Of a stretch of 64,000 nt of DNA, positions 17,346-24,228 are shown one piece after another (positions within the stretch are counted from its first letter, which is position 1; each line of letters starts with the position of its first letter). Below the pieces are notes generated by a model. The model was given only the letters and a program-made list of their open reading frames with translations, made no database searches and had not been told where the DNA came from. The position numbers and the translations under genes were made by a program. Origin of the DNA: an uncultured Alphaproteobacteria bacterium (GTDB lineage Bacteria > Pseudomonadota > Alphaproteobacteria > Rhodobacterales > Rhodobacteraceae); assembly GCA_902586885.1 (NCBI GenBank), contig CACIJG010000008.1:16905-80904 (forward strand), given 5' to 3'.

Positions 17346-17409
17346 CAGCTGGTAGAGCAACTGATTTGTAATCAGTGGGTCGGGAGTTCGAGTCTCTCTG
17401 GGGGCACCA
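17346..17409 (+). repeat. attachment-site repeat, right copy (partial tRNA-Thr)
   Basis: Exact 64-bp copy of 5140-5203. It lacks the acceptor 5' strand and D-stem start, so it is not a functional tRNA. It marks the right end of element A, giving a 12.2-kb element. The 60 bp before it resemble the sequence before the decayed tRNA copy at 23011. Confidence 0.92.
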
Positions 17410-17510
17410 GAATCTGAAATGTAGGTTTTTGTTGATTGCCCTTGTCTACAAAGTTTTTATGACTTTGATAATGATTTGTAGATTTTTGTAGGGTGCAGAG
17501 TAGTGCAGAA

Positions 17511-17548
17511 TATATTGCAAAATGCAATATATATTGCAGATCTGCAAT
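17511..17548. repeat. two adjacent palindromes
   Basis: TATATTGC (17511-17518) and GCAATATA (17524-17531) form an inverted repeat around 5 nt, directly followed by the perfect 16-bp palindrome ATTGCAGATCTGCAAT (17533-17548). They share the TTGCA half-site also seen upstream (GTGCAGAGTAGTGCAG). Possible operator or integrase-related sites of a lost element. Confidence 0.6.
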
Positions 17549-17568
17549 TTATTATTTGTCGATTCTAC

Positions 17569-17643
17569 CTAATCTACAACAGGACGTAAATAGTCTGGTG
17601 TAAGGTGAATATAATGTTTTCTTATTGTTTCTGGATCATCACC
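17569..17643 (-). pseudogene. C-terminal remnant of a tyrosine recombinase
   Basis: On the minus strand, 24 codons before a TAG read GDDPETIRKHYIHLTPDY then LRPVVD. This fits the end of a phage-type integrase: the G-x-x-D/PETIRKHY segment contains the nucleophile Tyr. The frame upstream is stopped after two Phe codons by a TAG, and the rest of the gene is missing, replaced by the next gene. It is not the same integrase as that of element A, whose C-terminus differs. Confidence 0.7.
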
Positions 17644-18361
17644 AAAAAACTATAGGTTTGTTAAGGGGTTCAATGCCATTTTCGCTTCCAATCACAAAGT
17701 TCCAGCTTGTAGAATTGCTGACTTTTGCTTCATCTGGAAACGATATAAATTGAGAACTGAGTGGACTTTCATGAAGAACCACTTGACCACTAAAGCTCCC
17801 GCAACCAAACTCTTGTTTATATTTTTTAATCTCATTGTCATTAGCCGGCTGAGAAGACTTTTGATTAGTTTTTGTTCTTATCCTTGCTATAAGGTTTGGT
17901 TCTAGAAAATGGCTTTCTCCTTGTTGCAGAATTTTCCCCTCTCCATTAAATTGCGTTGCTGTAATGTTTGGGCTAGAAAAGTCAAAGGCAACGTCCGTAC
18001 GCTTGACATCAATCCTACCCAGTTTTACAGGGTATCTTGTGTTATTGGTTGCTTTGAGTCTATATTCGCATCCAACATTGCTTGCGTAATGTTTGAATTT
18101 TTCGAAATCGTCTGTCACTTTAAATTCAGAAAACTTGGATACAGCTTCAGTAATTGATAATACCACTTTGCCACTTTCGCTTTGCAAGTTGGGTTCAAAA
18201 TATTCCCAAGTTTTGTCTGCGTTAAGTTTAACTAATTGCCCATCTTTCAAAAGAACAATTTCACTTGCATTAAGTGGTAAGCAGAATACCAAAAAGAATA
18301 GGATATAAACTATTTTAGTGAAGCAAGTTGGTGAAGTTAAAAAAATCTTAAATTTCATCAC
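17639..18361 (-). CDS. exported hypothetical protein
   Basis: 240 aa. Signal-like N-terminus (helix about 17-32, ending LPLNA-SE). Residues 32-56 (IVLLKDGQLVKLNADKTWEY) match the short N-terminal motif of DUF3157-type periplasmic proteins. The rest is beta-rich, with three Cys in 95-190. Function unknown. It lies between two integrase remnants, so it is cargo of a decayed element; its last 5 bases overlap the integrase scrap. Confidence 0.65.
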   Translation of the reverse strand: MMKFKIFLTSPTCFTKIVYILFFLVFCLPLNASEIVLLKDGQLVKLNADKTWEYFEPNLQSESGKVVLSITEAVSKFSEFKVTDDFEKFKHYASNVGCEYRLKATNNTRYPVKLGRIDVKRTDVAFDFSSPNITATQFNGEGKILQQGESHFLEPNLIARIRTKTNQKSSQPANDNEIKKYKQEFGCGSFSGQVVLHESPLSSQFISFPDEAKVSNSTSWNFVIGSENGIEPLNKPIVFW

Positions 18362-18732
18362 TTAGATTAACTTTTAGAACAAAGTTAAATGTTTGTAGAA
18401 TATTGTAAAGAAAAAAAGGAAAAGCAAACAAATTTACCGTTTGGAAAAAACAGTTTGTACATACATGTCAAAATAAAGTGGAGTATTTGAATTTTTCTTG
18501 CAAAGGATATAACTGATTTATTTCCAGCTTAATTAAGTTATTAAGCTAAAATAGTTTAATGACAAAAAAATATTTTAAGACTGGTTTGAACCTGTAAGAT
18601 GCTTCGGTCAACATCAATCCAATCTTTAGTATAGATAGCATCCTTTTGTGATAACTCACTGAACAGCGCAGATAAACCGCAGCGGTTTTCCTAAGCTATT
18701 GTTTTTACTGGTTATTTTAAAGTGTGCTTAGT
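18362..18732. other. non-coding stretch between element remnants
   Basis: About 370 bp, AT-rich, without a usable reading frame. The last 10-15 bases before 18747 resemble the tRNA-Thr 3' end, so this probably marks a junction between two old insertions. Confidence 0.4.
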
Positions 18733-18747
18733 TCTGGGGGCACCATC
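18733..18747 (+). repeat. short tRNA-Thr 3'-end remnant
   Basis: TCTGGGGGCACCATCC matches the last bases of tRNA-Thr and the first flanking bases at 5192-5207. It precedes the truncated integrase copy at the same relative place as the intact tRNA precedes the intact integrase, so it is the left edge of a second element. Confidence 0.65.
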
Positions 18748-18800
18748 CAGTAACAGTGTTAGCTTTATTTATTTGGCTTTGATGAAACTTAGTCAAGGAG

Positions 18801-19006
18801 GGTAGACCAAAATAGAGCATATTTGTTTAAAAAGAGGGGCATTTACTATTTCACAAGACGTATTCCGTCAGACCTAAAAGATTTATACAAAGTGGAACGT
18901 CTAACTTATTCACTTAGAACTAAATGTTCAAAATTAGCTAATACACAAGTTAAAGACACTTTGCTGAAGCTTGAGCAATATTGGGCAAGAGTGAGGTTAA
19001 ACAATG
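18801..19006 (+). pseudogene. truncated second copy of the integrase 5' end
   Basis: Near-identical to 5271-5476, covering about the first 69 codons of the integrase. Compared with the intact gene it has lost one 12-bp GGTAGACCA unit, and the ATG with it, leaving only a TTG at 18823 in frame. The match stops sharply at 19006, after ACAATG; the next codons are unrelated and stop soon. A deletion has removed the catalytic domain. The nucleotide changes are few, so the duplication is recent. Confidence 0.9.
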
Positions 19007-19117
19007 TCGTTAGGCATAAAAAACATAATTACACTGCAACATATTAAAGAGACCGAAGCAAAGGCTCCCAATTGAGTGCAAAAAAATATAAGTTTCCAAA
19101 ACTCTTTATCAGGTTTT

Positions 19118-19333
19118 TCATTCATAATAAGTTCTTTCCAGTTTCTTCCTACGTGATACTTCAATTCTCCATAATATAAAAAATATTAAAATTAGAATTG
19201 GCTGTAAGAGAATAAATATAAGAATGTTAATTAAGTTGTATCCCAAGCCAGTCCAGTCACCCCAGACTTTGAGAATGTCCACACAAACCCAGAATAGCCA
19301 GTCTACATATTGTTGAAATTCTGCGTAGGTCAT
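19118..19333 (-). CDS. small membrane protein
   Basis: 71 aa, Trp/Tyr-rich N-terminal part (YVDWLFWVCVDILKVWGDW) and a long hydrophobic helix (about 30-57) followed by basic residues (RRKKLER), so the C-terminus is probably cytoplasmic. No family recognised. It faces away from the next small exported genes. Confidence 0.55.
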   Translation of the reverse strand: MTYAEFQQYVDWLFWVCVDILKVWGDWTGLGYNLINILIFILLQPILILIFFILWRIEVSRRKKLERTYYE

Positions 19334-19380
19334 TAATGCTCCATACTATTTAGCTTTAGCTTAACCTCAACATCATAATG

Positions 19381-19409
19381 TTGCAAAATGTATACTTGTA
19401 AGTGATAAT
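19381..19409 (+). promoter_or_regulatory. sigma-70-type promoter, first of a matched pair
   Basis: TTGCAA (19381-19386), 17 bp, GATAAT (19404-19409). The expected transcript start (about 19416) falls on the ATG at 19417, so the mRNA may be leaderless. The promoter at 20012-20040 has the same -35 box and spacing and shares AATGT at the spacer start. Confidence 0.6.
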
Positions 19410-19416
19410 TTTCTAT

Positions 19417-19608
19417 ATGAGACCAATGAATAGCAAAAATAGAATACTGATATTTATGCTTCTCTTTACTTTCTTATCAGGGTGTTGGTGGCAGGAGCAA
19501 CTTTGTTACATAGGTAAAGATCCACAATTGATAAAAAAGGAATTTTATTATGATGATTGTGATGCTATTTCAGATAGTGCTTTGAGAGGAAGGTTATTAA
19601 ATGAATAA
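19417..19608 (+). CDS. small lipoprotein
   Basis: 63 aa from ATG 19417 (or 60 aa from ATG 19426). Signal sequence ILIFMLLFTFLSGC with lipobox L-S-G-C, so lipid-anchored to the envelope. The mature part is about 40 residues with two more Cys (LCYIGKD and YDDCD), likely disulfide-bonded. No family recognised. The stop overlaps the start of the next gene by 8 bases, so the two are translationally coupled. Confidence 0.65.
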   Translation: MRPMNSKNRILIFMLLFTFLSGCWWQEQLCYIGKDPQLIKKEFYYDDCDAISDSALRGRLLNE

Positions 19609-19996
19609 ATTATTTACGCTTCTAGCTGTATTTTTGATTACCTGTAGTATGGCTTTTGCCAATCAAGAAGATGTATCAGTATCCCACAGAGACATTGGTA
19701 ACGGTTGTTTATCAACTATAGACATTATAATGACTGAAAGAATTGCTAACCAAGATGATTTGATAATTGACTATAACTATCAAAGTATAAAAGACGAAGG
19801 CATCACTATGAACGTATATTACGCTCAAGCGATGGGTAAAGCTCAGTGGACACCTTTTACATCAATGAGGGGTATTTATATTATGAGAAGTTCAATACTA
19901 TTGCCTACTCAACAATGGATAAAAGATGGTATGCCAACGCATGGGAACTTTTGGGTGAGGGTTGTTTTGATGAAGCCATCTTCATGTTCAAATTAG
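19601..19996 (+). CDS. small secreted hypothetical protein
   Basis: 131 aa with a signal peptide cleaved near SMAFA-NQ. The mature protein is about 110 residues, beta-rich, with two Cys (GNGCLST and the C-terminal SSCSN) that could pair. Coupled to the preceding lipoprotein gene. Function unknown. Confidence 0.65.
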   Translation: MNKLFTLLAVFLITCSMAFANQEDVSVSHRDIGNGCLSTIDIIMTERIANQDDLIIDYNYQSIKDEGITMNVYYAQAMGKAQWTPFTSMRGIYIMRSSILLPTQQWIKDGMPTHGNFWVRVVLMKPSSCSN

Positions 19997-20011
19997 ACTA
20001 ACCTACTTCTG

Positions 20012-20040
20012 TTGCAAAATGTTAAACTGTGGGTGATACT
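20012..20040 (+). promoter_or_regulatory. sigma-70-type promoter, second of a matched pair
   Basis: TTGCAA (20012-20017), 17 bp, GATACT (20035-20040). The expected start is at or next to the ATG of the 27-codon leader frame at 20047. Confidence 0.6.
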
Positions 20041-20046
20041 TTGAGG

Positions 20047-20130
20047 ATGAAACATCTACTCACAACAAAACTATTCTTCTTCTCTTCGGGAGTGGACATA
20101 GTTATGAAAAGTTATAAATTTAATCAATGA
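20047..20130 (+). CDS. 27-codon leader reading frame coupled to the next gene
   Basis: ATG 20047 to TGA 20128-20130; the TGA overlaps the next gene's ATG (ATGA). Begins MKHLLTTKLFFFSSG. It begins right where the TTGCAA/GATACT promoter should start transcription, and the following gene has no ribosome-binding site of its own, so translation may be handed on from this frame. A leader peptide is plausible but unproven. Confidence 0.4.
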   Translation: MKHLLTTKLFFFSSGVDIVMKSYKFNQ

Positions 20131-20513
20131 GATTATTAATACCTTTCTTTTCTATATTAGCTTTAGTAAATCTGTCAAATTTAGCCTATTCCAATGATGA
20201 AATATTTCTTTGCGAGATAGAGGCTAGAAAATTTGTTAATGGATTCGAAAAAGACAACTTCTATTCGCCACAGAAAATTACTGGAGCAATTGTAATTGAT
20301 TACGATAACGACACGGCAAAAGTAAAAATTGGTGGCAAAACATCATTATCATCCAAATTCAAATCCTTATCACGTTATATTATAGAGATTGAAGATAAAA
20401 TGGATGACTCTCAGGTTTCTGGAGGCTATTTTAATACTAAGACTGGTGAATTATTTATTTATGCTCTTTATGATGACGAAGGCAAATTAATTATTACCGG
20501 TAAGTGTCTCTGA
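20127..20513 (+). CDS. small secreted hypothetical protein
   Basis: 128 aa with a signal peptide cleaved near AYS-ND. The mature part looks like an antiparallel beta protein (alternating strands, GAIVIDYDNDTAKVKIGG), with Cys after the signal and at the C-terminus (GKCL) that could close the sheet. A lipocalin-like or beta-barrel shape is possible. No family recognised. Confidence 0.6.
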   Translation: MRLLIPFFSILALVNLSNLAYSNDEIFLCEIEARKFVNGFEKDNFYSPQKITGAIVIDYDNDTAKVKIGGKTSLSSKFKSLSRYIIEIEDKMDDSQVSGGYFNTKTGELFIYALYDDEGKLIITGKCL

Positions 20514-21114
20514 GACCACACAACTACTTAAGCCATATTAGTCTACCTTTGAGTTAGATAACCCTCAACTACCTATTATCTCTTTTAGTCTTCACTTTAA
20601 CACGCTTTGGCTGTTGCTTCGGCTTTGCTCCAAGCTTTGTTACAAGCAGGATTGTGGCTAATGTTGTTATAAATATTATCATAGTTTATATGTAGTGTGA
20701 CTTGGTGCTTTTACAAGTAAGGCTGTACATAGGCTTCTACAACATACCTTGGTTCTGCAGATATTTGTAAACTTACTATTTGTACTTTGAGCAACTGATG
20801 GGGAGAGTTTAAAAGTGAACCAAATCAATGGTTGGTTTAATTAAAACAGCTCTGACTCATAAACGAGTGTTAACCGCTTTTGTGACTGAGAATTAGTAAA
20901 ATCCAATTTATTTAAAAGGGACCTCAGCAATCTCTGTAAAATCTGCAGTTTCAATAATGACAACTGATAACTTTAAACATTTATAGTCTCTGATGGGTGT
21001 ACTCGTGAGACATTCAGCCTGATAAAATTGAACTGTAACACTAGTGTTGTTAGACTCTAAATGAAACACCTAACGATAAGGGTTTAGAACCTAATGAGAC
21101 AACAGGAGGAAACA
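20514..21114. other. mostly non-coding stretch with one tiny reading frame
   Basis: About 600 bp. Apart from the 37-codon frame at 20569-20682 I see nothing coding and no clear RNA structure. Confidence 0.4.
20569..20682 (-). CDS. possible 37-aa membrane peptide
   Basis: ATG 20682, 37 codons: a hydrophobic N-terminal helix (MIIFITTLATILLV) and a very basic tail (KPKQQPKRVKVKTKRDNR). No ribosome-binding site. The shape matches the other single-helix products of this region, which is the only support. Confidence 0.3.
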   Translation of the reverse strand: MIIFITTLATILLVTKLGAKPKQQPKRVKVKTKRDNR

Positions 21115-21309
21115 ATGACAATAGATACATACACTAAATTCATAATGACAATAATAGCAGGAGCATTGGTAGTAATTGCACTAAAGGGAACAGGAATAAT
21201 ACCGACAGCAAATGCTCAATCAGGTGGTGTTCACAAGATTGCTATATGTGATTCAAATGGAAGCAGATGTGCTCAAATTGATTATGAAGGTAGGTTACGA
21301 ACAAAGTGA
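21115..21309 (+). CDS. small exported protein
   Basis: 64 aa. Start at ATG 21115, chosen because a perfect AGGAGG lies 5 nt upstream; the ATG at 21094 is upstream of that site. Signal or anchor helix about 9-30, possible cleavage at NAQ-SG. The mature 30 residues (GVHKIAICDSNGSRCAQIDYEGRL) hold a Cys pair that could form a hairpin. First of two tandem small genes. Confidence 0.65.
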   Translation: MTIDTYTKFIMTIIAGALVVIALKGTGIIPTANAQSGGVHKIAICDSNGSRCAQIDYEGRLRTK

Positions 21310-21344
21310 TTTAACTAAATTGTATTTAAAGGTGAGGAGTAAAA

Positions 21345-21518
21345 ATGGCTAAAGAAACAGCAGTAGAGATAATAGATATATACACACACAAGGTTGAACA
21401 AAGGTTAGACAAGTTAGGGACTTACTTAGTCTTTGTCGTAATACCTTTGTTGCTGATTATTGCAATGCAACTTGGTGCCTTGATTATATACCTTCTTCGC
21501 TTTCAGTGGTATTTATAA
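21345..21518 (+). CDS. small membrane protein
   Basis: 57 aa, ATG with GGTGAGGAG just upstream. An amphipathic N-terminal helix (AVEIIDIYTHKVEQRLDKL) then one transmembrane helix (about 26-50). It follows the 64-aa exported protein by 35 bp in the same direction. Function unknown. Confidence 0.6.
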   Translation: MAKETAVEIIDIYTHKVEQRLDKLGTYLVFVVIPLLLIIAMQLGALIIYLLRFQWYL

Positions 21519-21548
21519 GCCATATGGGACTTATAACTATAAACAGAT

Positions 21549-21737
21549 TTATCTGAAGTCTCTTTTCCTATCTAACCTAAAACACTGATAGAACGTCTCA
21601 GGTAGATTGTAGGTTTGGTAGACCTTGTTAGAGATTGAAGTCCTGTTATTATAGACAGTCTTAACAACCCACTTTGCTCCTTTGAAGCCAAGATATCCCA
21701 ATATGCCGAGAAACATTATTGAATTAATAATACACAT
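21549..21737 (-). CDS. doubtful small membrane protein
   Basis: 62 aa from ATG 21737 with one hydrophobic helix (IINSIMFLGILGYLGF) and a basic tail. No ribosome-binding site. It could be real, as its surroundings are all small one-helix genes, or chance. Confidence 0.3.
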   Translation of the reverse strand: MCIINSIMFLGILGYLGFKGAKWVVKTVYNNRTSISNKVYQTYNLPETFYQCFRLDRKRDFR

Positions 21738-21821
21738 GCTTTAATGATAACATTATTTTTGAGCTTATCAAATGCAACATTTTGAATGATTAAAAATAAT
21801 CACAAAAAATTTGAAAGTAAG

Positions 21822-21851
21822 GGTAGACCAAAACAGAACTATTTGTTTAAA
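21822..21851 (+). repeat. short integrase-start-like remnant with a GGTAGACCA box
   Basis: GGTAGACCAAAACAGAACTA then TTTGTTTAAAA matches the integrase start at 18801-18833 with a few changes and a short gap. It keeps a single GGTAGACCA box. A third trace of integrase-related sequence in the tandem array. Confidence 0.6.
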
Positions 21852-22005
21852 ATTTAGTTTTTTGATAAGTTTGCAGATAAGTATGGTTCAGCATAATATT
21901 TTCTTAGATATCTTAATTAAATGAGACCTAAGCTTGGCTATAATCAAATCTTACCGCTACCTTTTATGGAAACCATAGAAAACAAATATTGGCTTTGAGA
22001 GAAAT

Positions 22006-22149
22006 ATGAAAGAGGAAAGAGAACAAAATAAAACAGAACAGAGAGAGTTTTTTATTTTTGGAAAAATACCTTTGATAGCTTTAATTTTTCCTCCAATAGG
22101 TTTTGTAATGCTATTAAATTACTTACTAACAAAACGGACAAAGGAGTAA
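22006..22149 (+). CDS. 47-aa membrane protein
   Basis: Charged N-terminus (KEEREQNKTEQRE), one helix (about 20-42, IPLIALIFPPIGFVMLLNYLL), basic end (TKRTKE). Its last codons carry the AAGGAG that serves the next gene, 6 bp on, so both look like one operon. Confidence 0.5.
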   Translation: MKEEREQNKTEQREFFIFGKIPLIALIFPPIGFVMLLNYLLTKRTKE

Positions 22150-22155
22150 CCGACC

Positions 22156-22320
22156 ATGGAGCAATGGGCATATATAATTTTTGGTGTTTCTGCAGCGGCG
22201 TGGATAACTCATGTTTTTACCTGTTTATCTGATGACAGATGGGGATTTCTTATTGCTGGGGCAATTATGTTTCCAATAGCAATATTCCATGGCATAGGTA
22301 TATGGTTTGGGTGGTTTTGA
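22156..22320 (+). CDS. 54-aa two-helix membrane protein, phage-like
   Basis: ATG 22156 with AAGGAG at 22141-22146. Two helices joined by TCLSDDRWGF, ending in the Gly/Trp-rich HGIGIWFGWF. Small proteins with a W-x-T-x5-C-x4-D-x-W...FPIxxxHGxGxWFG pattern are familiar from prophages and mobile elements; a holin-like role is possible but unproven. Confidence 0.55.
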   Translation: MEQWAYIIFGVSAAAWITHVFTCLSDDRWGFLIAGAIMFPIAIFHGIGIWFGWF

Positions 22321-22412
22321 TTGACTTGGTTCTGGGTATACAATTCAGTTGCAGAATTAGGCTTAATTGCCTGGCTTTGGCGATACCTTTTCCGTTTTAT
22401 TGACGAAATCAG

Positions 22413-22673
22413 TTAATTATCTGGGTCTTTATCGTCAAAACAAATGGTTTCCGTAGAAGCTTTATCTTCGTTTATAAATGACTCGCACCATATTATTCCT
22501 TTTCCATCAAAAGTTAAGATCCAAATTTCCAAACTTCTATTATTGACGTTTTTTGCAATAATATTTGGCTTGTTGCTGAACAACTTTTGTTTTTCCTTTG
22601 CATTCAAAGCATCTCCCTTTACAGGAAATGAGATAAATATAAAAACTAGTATTAATGCGCATATTCTGAACAC
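22413..22673 (-). CDS. small secreted hypothetical protein
   Basis: 86 aa, GTG start with GGAG 6 nt upstream. Signal peptide ending PVKG-DA. The mature 66 residues have two Cys (WCES and TICF). No family recognised. Confidence 0.55.
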   Translation of the reverse strand: MFRICALILVFIFISFPVKGDALNAKEKQKLFSNKPNIIAKNVNNRSLEIWILTFDGKGIIWCESFINEDKASTETICFDDKDPDN

Positions 22674-22881
22674 CTTTATCTCCTACTCAGACACAATATT
22701 TTTTCTTAAGCAATTAAGTGTATTGATTAAATATACTAATTACCAGCCTTATACGTTAATTTGAGATTTTTAGGTGTAAGTGATTAATGTAAAGCTTTGG
22801 TAAATATATAATTAGAAACAAAATACATAAATATGCCGGCTATTGCTCATTGCTTAAATAGAATACGTGAAGATCAAGATT

Positions 22882-22901
22882 AAGGTATCCATACCTTTTT
22901 T
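22882..22901. terminator. weak intrinsic terminator candidate
   Basis: AAGGTA-TCCA-TACCTT hairpin followed by a run of T on the plus strand. The stem is only 6 bp, so it is a weak call. It lies near the right edge of the element remnants. Confidence 0.4.
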
Positions 22902-23010
22902 AAGTCTGAAAGCATTTTTTGCGTTTCAATTTTGACCCCTACCTCTAAACCAAAATCTTCAAACTTATACTTAAGTCTGTGATAAGCTATTTTAAGATTA
23001 ACCAAGAAAA

Positions 23011-23083
23011 GCCGTAGCTCACCTGTTAGAGCCCTTGATTTGTAATCAAATGGGTCGGCAGTTCGAGTGTCTCCGAGGTAACA
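23011..23083 (+). pseudogene. degenerate tRNA-Thr copy (old attachment site)
   Basis: Matches tRNA-Thr(UGU) over its whole length, including the loop TTTGTAA, but the acceptor and T stems no longer pair and bases are missing near the 5' end. The 50 bp before it resemble those before the 17346 repeat (CTGTGATAAGCT...CCAAGAAAAGC). It marks the far right end of the tandem insertions; chromosomal genes resume after it. Confidence 0.8.
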
Positions 23084-23088
23084 TGTTT

Positions 23089-24075
23089 TTATGCTTCTAT
23101 GCTCAAACCTGATATGATCTTATGATGAGTATTTAAATCAATATTACTTCCACACATTAAACTTACTGTGGTTCCTTTCGGAGAAATTTTTCCTGAAATC
23201 AAAGCAGCAATCGATACCGCTCCTGAACCTTCAACAATCTGTTTTTCTTGCCAATACGCATGCTTTACGCCTGATATTATTTCAGATTCAGAAACTAGTA
23301 TTATATCGTCAACAAGGTCTCTGGTCATATTAAAGGTATACTCATTATCAAGACCAATTCCGCCACCCAAAGCATCAGCCAAGGTTTTTTCCTCTTTAAC
23401 AAAGATAGGTTTTCCTGCCTTCTGGCATTCATACATAGCTGCACCTCTGTCCATTGATACCCCTATTATCTTACATCTAGGATTTTTACTTTTTATGGCT
23501 TTAGCTACTCCAGATATCAGTCCTCCGCCTGAAAGCGGCACTATAGCTAAGGTCAATTCAGGTAAAACTTCCATGATCTCAAGGCCTAAGGTACCTTGAC
23601 CAGCAATTATATCTGGGTGATCGAATGGAGGAATTAAGGTCATATTTTCCTCTCTTACAAGTCTATCTACTTCTTCCTGCGCATCATCTTGATTTTCTCC
23701 AACAATACGTACCTCGGCTCCTTGTGCTTTGATTCCATCTATTTTATTTTGAGGAACTAAGCTAGACATACAAATAATACATTTAATTTCATTCAAACGA
23801 GCGGAGTATGCCAAACCTCGTCCATGATTTCCAGTAGATAATCCGACAACCCCTTTAGATTTTTGGTCGTCATTTAAATTCAGGATAGCATTTGTAGCGC
23901 CCCGAAGTTTAAAACTTCCTGTTAATTGTAGATGTTCCAGCTTTAAGAAAATTGGTGCATTACACAACTGTGACAAGCTTGCAGATGGAATTATGGGAGT
24001 TGGGTGGATTGTTGAAGCAATAGTTTTTCTAGCCAATCCAATCTTATCTAGAGTTATTTCATCTGTTGACAGCAT
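23089..24075 (-). CDS. PLP-dependent threonine/serine dehydratase family, EutB-like
   Basis: 328 aa, fold type II PLP enzyme of the threonine ammonia-lyase family. The PLP lysine is in GSFKLRGA (about residue 53); Gly-rich phosphate loop PLSGGGLISG; C-terminal SGAVSIAAL and MCGSNID. There is no ACT regulatory domain, so it is a catabolic rather than biosynthetic type. EutB of ectoine/hydroxyectoine breakdown belongs to this group, and its neighbours EutA-like and EutD-like genes support that reading. Threonine or 3-hydroxyaspartate dehydratase are alternatives. Confidence 0.75.
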   Translation of the reverse strand: MLSTDEITLDKIGLARKTIASTIHPTPIIPSASLSQLCNAPIFLKLEHLQLTGSFKLRGATNAILNLNDDQKSKGVVGLSTGNHGRGLAYSARLNEIKCIICMSSLVPQNKIDGIKAQGAEVRIVGENQDDAQEEVDRLVREENMTLIPPFDHPDIIAGQGTLGLEIMEVLPELTLAIVPLSGGGLISGVAKAIKSKNPRCKIIGVSMDRGAAMYECQKAGKPIFVKEEKTLADALGGGIGLDNEYTFNMTRDLVDDIILVSESEIISGVKHAYWQEKQIVEGSGAVSIAALISGKISPKGTTVSLMCGSNIDLNTHHKIISGLSIEA

Positions 24076-24228
24076 ACGAATCTAAGAAATTTTCAAATAT
24101 TTTTTTAGAAGAGTATTCATTGTAAGTATTATTCTACATATTTAATTACAGTAAAAATAGATATTTCGAAAGAAATTCTTAATATGATAGCATGCATATT
24201 ACTCAATTTAAGAAAAGGTTTCACCTTC

